A stretch of DNA of 45,847 nucleotides, from contig CANQYM010000011.1 of the NCBI GenBank assembly GCA_947628085.1, forward strand, positions 1-45,847, read 5' to 3'. Made by a program: the position numbers and the translations under genes. This document shows, piece after piece, positions 43,866 to 45,847 of this stretch. The stretch is from an uncultured Clostridia bacterium. Lineage in GTDB: Bacteria; Bacillota; Clostridia; TANB77; CAG-508. Numbering within the stretch: the first letter of the stretch is position 1; every line of letters begins with the position of its first letter. The notes beneath the pieces are model-generated. The model saw only the letters and a program-made list of their open reading frames with translations. It was not told where the DNA came from and ran no database searches.

Positions 43866-43970
43866 GAGAATGAAATTCTTTTGATAAATTTGAGCGAGTC
43901 GATGAAAGTAAATTTTTAGTAGGTCGCTTGAAGATATAATAAAAATAAAATGAAAAGGAGAAATAAAAAT

Positions 43971-44417
43971 ATGAAAAATAAAGATTTATTAAAAAAATAT
44001 CAAAGAGGAGAAATTGATTTAGAAGAATACTTTTTAATCTTAAGGGATCAAACAAAAAATACTGATATGAATAAAAGAATTAACTTAAATAACGCATTAG
44101 CAGACAAGCTAGACAAAGAATATAAAGATTTTTGCAGAGAAATAATGACAAAGGACAAAAAAGAAATATTTGATAAAGCCTATGAAATTACAGTTAAAGA
44201 TGAGTTAAAAGAAGAACTTAAAAATATGGAATTATACGACGCAGAAAAAGAAATGATAATATTACAAGATGATGTTTTAAATGAATTTTATAAAGACTGG
44301 CTTGACTGTAATACACCTTTAGGAGATGTATTGATAGAAAATTTGGGGGAATCTGTTGCTACATTAACAAGATATATGGGAAAGAGAATCAATAGAAACT
44401 TTAATAATGAAAGATAG
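43971..44417 (+). CDS. Mobilisation-module accessory protein, unknown function
   Basis: 148 residues from ATG 43971 (AAAGGAGAAAT upstream; ATG 43950 overlaps that site). Soluble, charged, helical (LLKKYQRGEIDLEEYFLILRDQ; AEKEMIILQDDVLNEFYKDWLD). It lies between oriT and the relaxase and ends 8 bp before it, so a relaxosome helper role is possible. Not recognised as a known family. Confidence 0.55.
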   Translation: MKNKDLLKKYQRGEIDLEEYFLILRDQTKNTDMNKRINLNNALADKLDKEYKDFCREIMTKDKKEIFDKAYEITVKDELKEELKNMELYDAEKEMIILQDDVLNEFYKDWLDCNTPLGDVLIENLGESVATLTRYMGKRINRNFNNER

Positions 44418-44425
44418 GTGATTCT

Positions 44426-45409
44426 ATGAGCTATGCTATTATAAGAAATGAAAAATATAATAGAACAAGCTTAAATGGAATTTACAGACATAATGAACGA
44501 AAAAACACGAGTTATACTAATAAAAACATAAATCATAAGAATACATATAAGAACTATGCAATTAAAAGATGTGATATGAGCTATTTAAAAAAATTCGACC
44601 AAATACGACAAGAAAATGACTTAAAAGGTTGGATAAAGAAAAATAGTAATGTTATATGCGAGTATGTAATAACTTCTGATAATGAGTATTTTAAAAGCAT
44701 AGGCGAAGATGAAACAAAAAGATTTTTTGAAACAGCATATATATTTGTAAAGAATTATAAGAACTTGGGAGATAAATATATTCTTTCAGCAAATGTTCAT
44801 TTAGATGAGGCGACTCCTCACTTACACTTGGTTTTTATTCCAGTTGTGCATAGCTTTGATAAGAAAAGTGGAAAAGAAACAGATAAAATTTGTTGTAGCG
44901 AGTTTTGGAAAGGAAAAGATAGTTATAAAATACTTCAAGATAATTTCCATAAATATATGATAAGAGCTGGCTTTGACTTGGAAAGAGGTGTTGAAAGAAA
45001 TAGAAAAAATATTCCATTAGAAAAATTTAAAGAAGTTACAAATTATGAAATGCAAGAAATGTTTAAAGATTCAAAAAATCTTGAAAATGAAGTAATAACA
45101 AATGATATTGAAGTATTAAGAACAGAATATAAAAGAGTAATAAGAAAATTTAATACTTTAGCAAAAAGATATACAAGAGTTAAAAATGTAGTTGAAGAAA
45201 CTATGTTTAAAAGTGAACAAACAAAAGCAGAAAATATACAATTAACACAAGAAATCGAATCTTTAGAAAATGAGAATAGTTACTTAAAAAACTTTATAAA
45301 TAAAACTTTTGAATATGTAAGTATTTTATTTGATTTTCCTATTGATAGATTAAAAAGATTAGTTAAAAATTTTGTAGAAAAAAGGAGAAATGAAAATGAA
45401 AAAGGATAA
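44426..45409 (+). CDS. mobV: MobV-family relaxase (Mob/Pre)
   Basis: 327 residues. N-terminal block YAIIRNEKYN...GIYRHNERKN with the catalytic-type Asn/His region, the SNVICEYVITSD motif, and the metal-binding HLDEATPHLHLVFIP (HxDExTPHxH) at ~130-142, then CCSEFWKGKDSYKILQD. The C-terminal ~110 residues are coiled coil. Nicks the element at oriT and leads the strand into a recipient using another element's conjugation machinery. AGGTGA precedes the ATG. Confidence 0.95.
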   Translation: MSYAIIRNEKYNRTSLNGIYRHNERKNTSYTNKNINHKNTYKNYAIKRCDMSYLKKFDQIRQENDLKGWIKKNSNVICEYVITSDNEYFKSIGEDETKRFFETAYIFVKNYKNLGDKYILSANVHLDEATPHLHLVFIPVVHSFDKKSGKETDKICCSEFWKGKDSYKILQDNFHKYMIRAGFDLERGVERNRKNIPLEKFKEVTNYEMQEMFKDSKNLENEVITNDIEVLRTEYKRVIRKFNTLAKRYTRVKNVVEETMFKSEQTKAENIQLTQEIESLENENSYLKNFINKTFEYVSILFDFPIDRLKRLVKNFVEKRRNENEKG

Positions 45410-45668
45410 AGAAACTATTGGCGAGTTATACGAATTATTAAGAGAAGAAATAGATGAGATAATTGCTGATAACAGTAATTATGAAAATGTTAGAAAAAAA
45501 TGTAGCGAATCTGAAGAAAAACTTCGTAATCGTATAACAAGAGAAGAATATAGACTTGTTGAAAAATTTTTAGATGACTTTTCTGAACTTACAGAGATAC
45601 AAACAAAAGAAAGCTTTATTACAGGCTTTTCAATAGCAAATAAATATCGTGATGAGTCTATGAGATAA
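45396..45668 (+). CDS. Small protein after the relaxase, unknown function
   Basis: 90 residues from ATG 45396 (AAAGGAG 8 nt upstream), overlapping the relaxase end by 14 nt. Charged, helical (ELYELLREEIDEIIADN; TREEYRLVEKFLDDFSEL). No family recognised; last gene of the mobilisation operon before a terminator. Confidence 0.55.
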   Translation: MKKDKETIGELYELLREEIDEIIADNSNYENVRKKCSESEEKLRNRITREEYRLVEKFLDDFSELTEIQTKESFITGFSIANKYRDESMR

Positions 45669-45684
45669 TTTTATATAACTAACA

Positions 45685-45719
45685 AAAACAGGACATCTAC
45701 TTTATAGGTGTCCTGTTTT
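45685..45719 (+). terminator. Terminator of the mobilisation operon
   Basis: AAAACAGGACATCTA pairs with TAGGTGTCCTGTTTT across a 5-nt loop (one G-U), flanked by T. Confidence 0.88.
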
Positions 45720-45802
45720 ATATTACTTGAATTATTTTAAATATTATAATATTATAATATTATATTGATGAGATAAATAGTAAGTTGTAGAGGAGTTAGA
45801 AA

Positions 45803-45847
45803 ATGGGAAATATAGAATTTGTTGGAATAATAAATGATTTTTTTAAT
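45803..45847 (+). CDS. Start of a gene running off the window
   Basis: ATG at 45803 with AGAGGAG upstream opens 15 codons (MGNIEFVGIINDFFN) to the right edge. Too short to identify. Confidence 0.45.
   Translation, partial: MGNIEFVGIINDFFN

Overview
The window looks like a chromosomal piece of a very AT-rich, low-GC Gram-positive anaerobe of the Clostridia type, plausibly an uncultured gut lineage. The basis is strong A/T codon bias, AAAGGAG-type ribosome sites, pyruvate formate-lyase with its activase, IreB, RuvX, DUF1292, DUF4364, RbgA, Mini-RNase III, a sortase with a thioester/Cna-B surface protein, and a MobV mobilisation module. I cannot name a genus.

Layout. 1-6.8 kb: an Rpn-type nuclease-like gene cut by the window edge, a DUF4364 regulator (minus strand), a kinase-like protein, oligoendopeptidase F and an OmpR-type two-component pair. 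6.8-7.0 kb: a long folded non-coding element. 7.2-10.1 kb: sortase, surface protein ending exactly at LPVTG, and a membrane metallopeptidase-like protein. 10.2-13.1 kb: pflA and pflB (minus). 13.3-16.7 kb: maf, trmL, a cyclophilin lipoprotein and a methionine gamma-lyase-family enzyme. 17.0-22.4 kb: a likely operon of a small membrane protein, a CpaE/MinD-like protein with an acidic LPGM repeat tract, a membrane-anchored GAF/degenerate-GGDEF protein, ireB and ruvX, then DUF1292. 22.5-29.0 kb: a small membrane protein, then a hybrid histidine kinase with a solute-binding protein and a coiled-coil protein. 29.2-31.7 kb: BRO-N protein, rbgA, mrnC and tRNA-Glu(CTC). 31.7-45.8 kb: an accessory region with a type I restriction-modification operon (hsdM, HEPN-like protein, hsdS, hsdR), a stand-alone Spo0A-C-like protein, a hairpin-rich non-coding stretch, an XRE regulator, DUF3846 proteins, an excisionase-like protein, a tyrosine integrase, a predicted oriT and a MobV relaxase.

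Main discovery. I checked every CGG on the coding strands of the annotated genes (about 13,600 codons by my tally). CGG occurs in frame exactly three times, at 20243, 32839 and 36666. At each one the frame breaks and homology resumes in the +1 frame, so that C-GGN is read as glycine: the start of the cytosolic part of the GAF/GGDEF-like protein, the SAM-binding motif DPACGSG of HsdM, and the Walker A motif GSGKT of HsdR. About fifty other CGG triplets inside genes are all out of frame and harmless. The simplest reading is that CGG is not a normal arginine codon here. It would be an unassigned ('hungry') codon, or part of a four-base codon, where ribosomes shift +1 productively. CGA, CGC, CGT and AGG are used as ordinary arginine codons. 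One site lies in chromosomal housekeeping surroundings and two in the R-M operon, so this looks like a property of the host's decoding rather than decay of one gene.

How parts may work together: the R-M operon, HEPN-like protein and tetrapeptide-repeat HsdS form a defence block next to a mobilisable element that carries its own control, excision/integration, oriT and relaxase functions.
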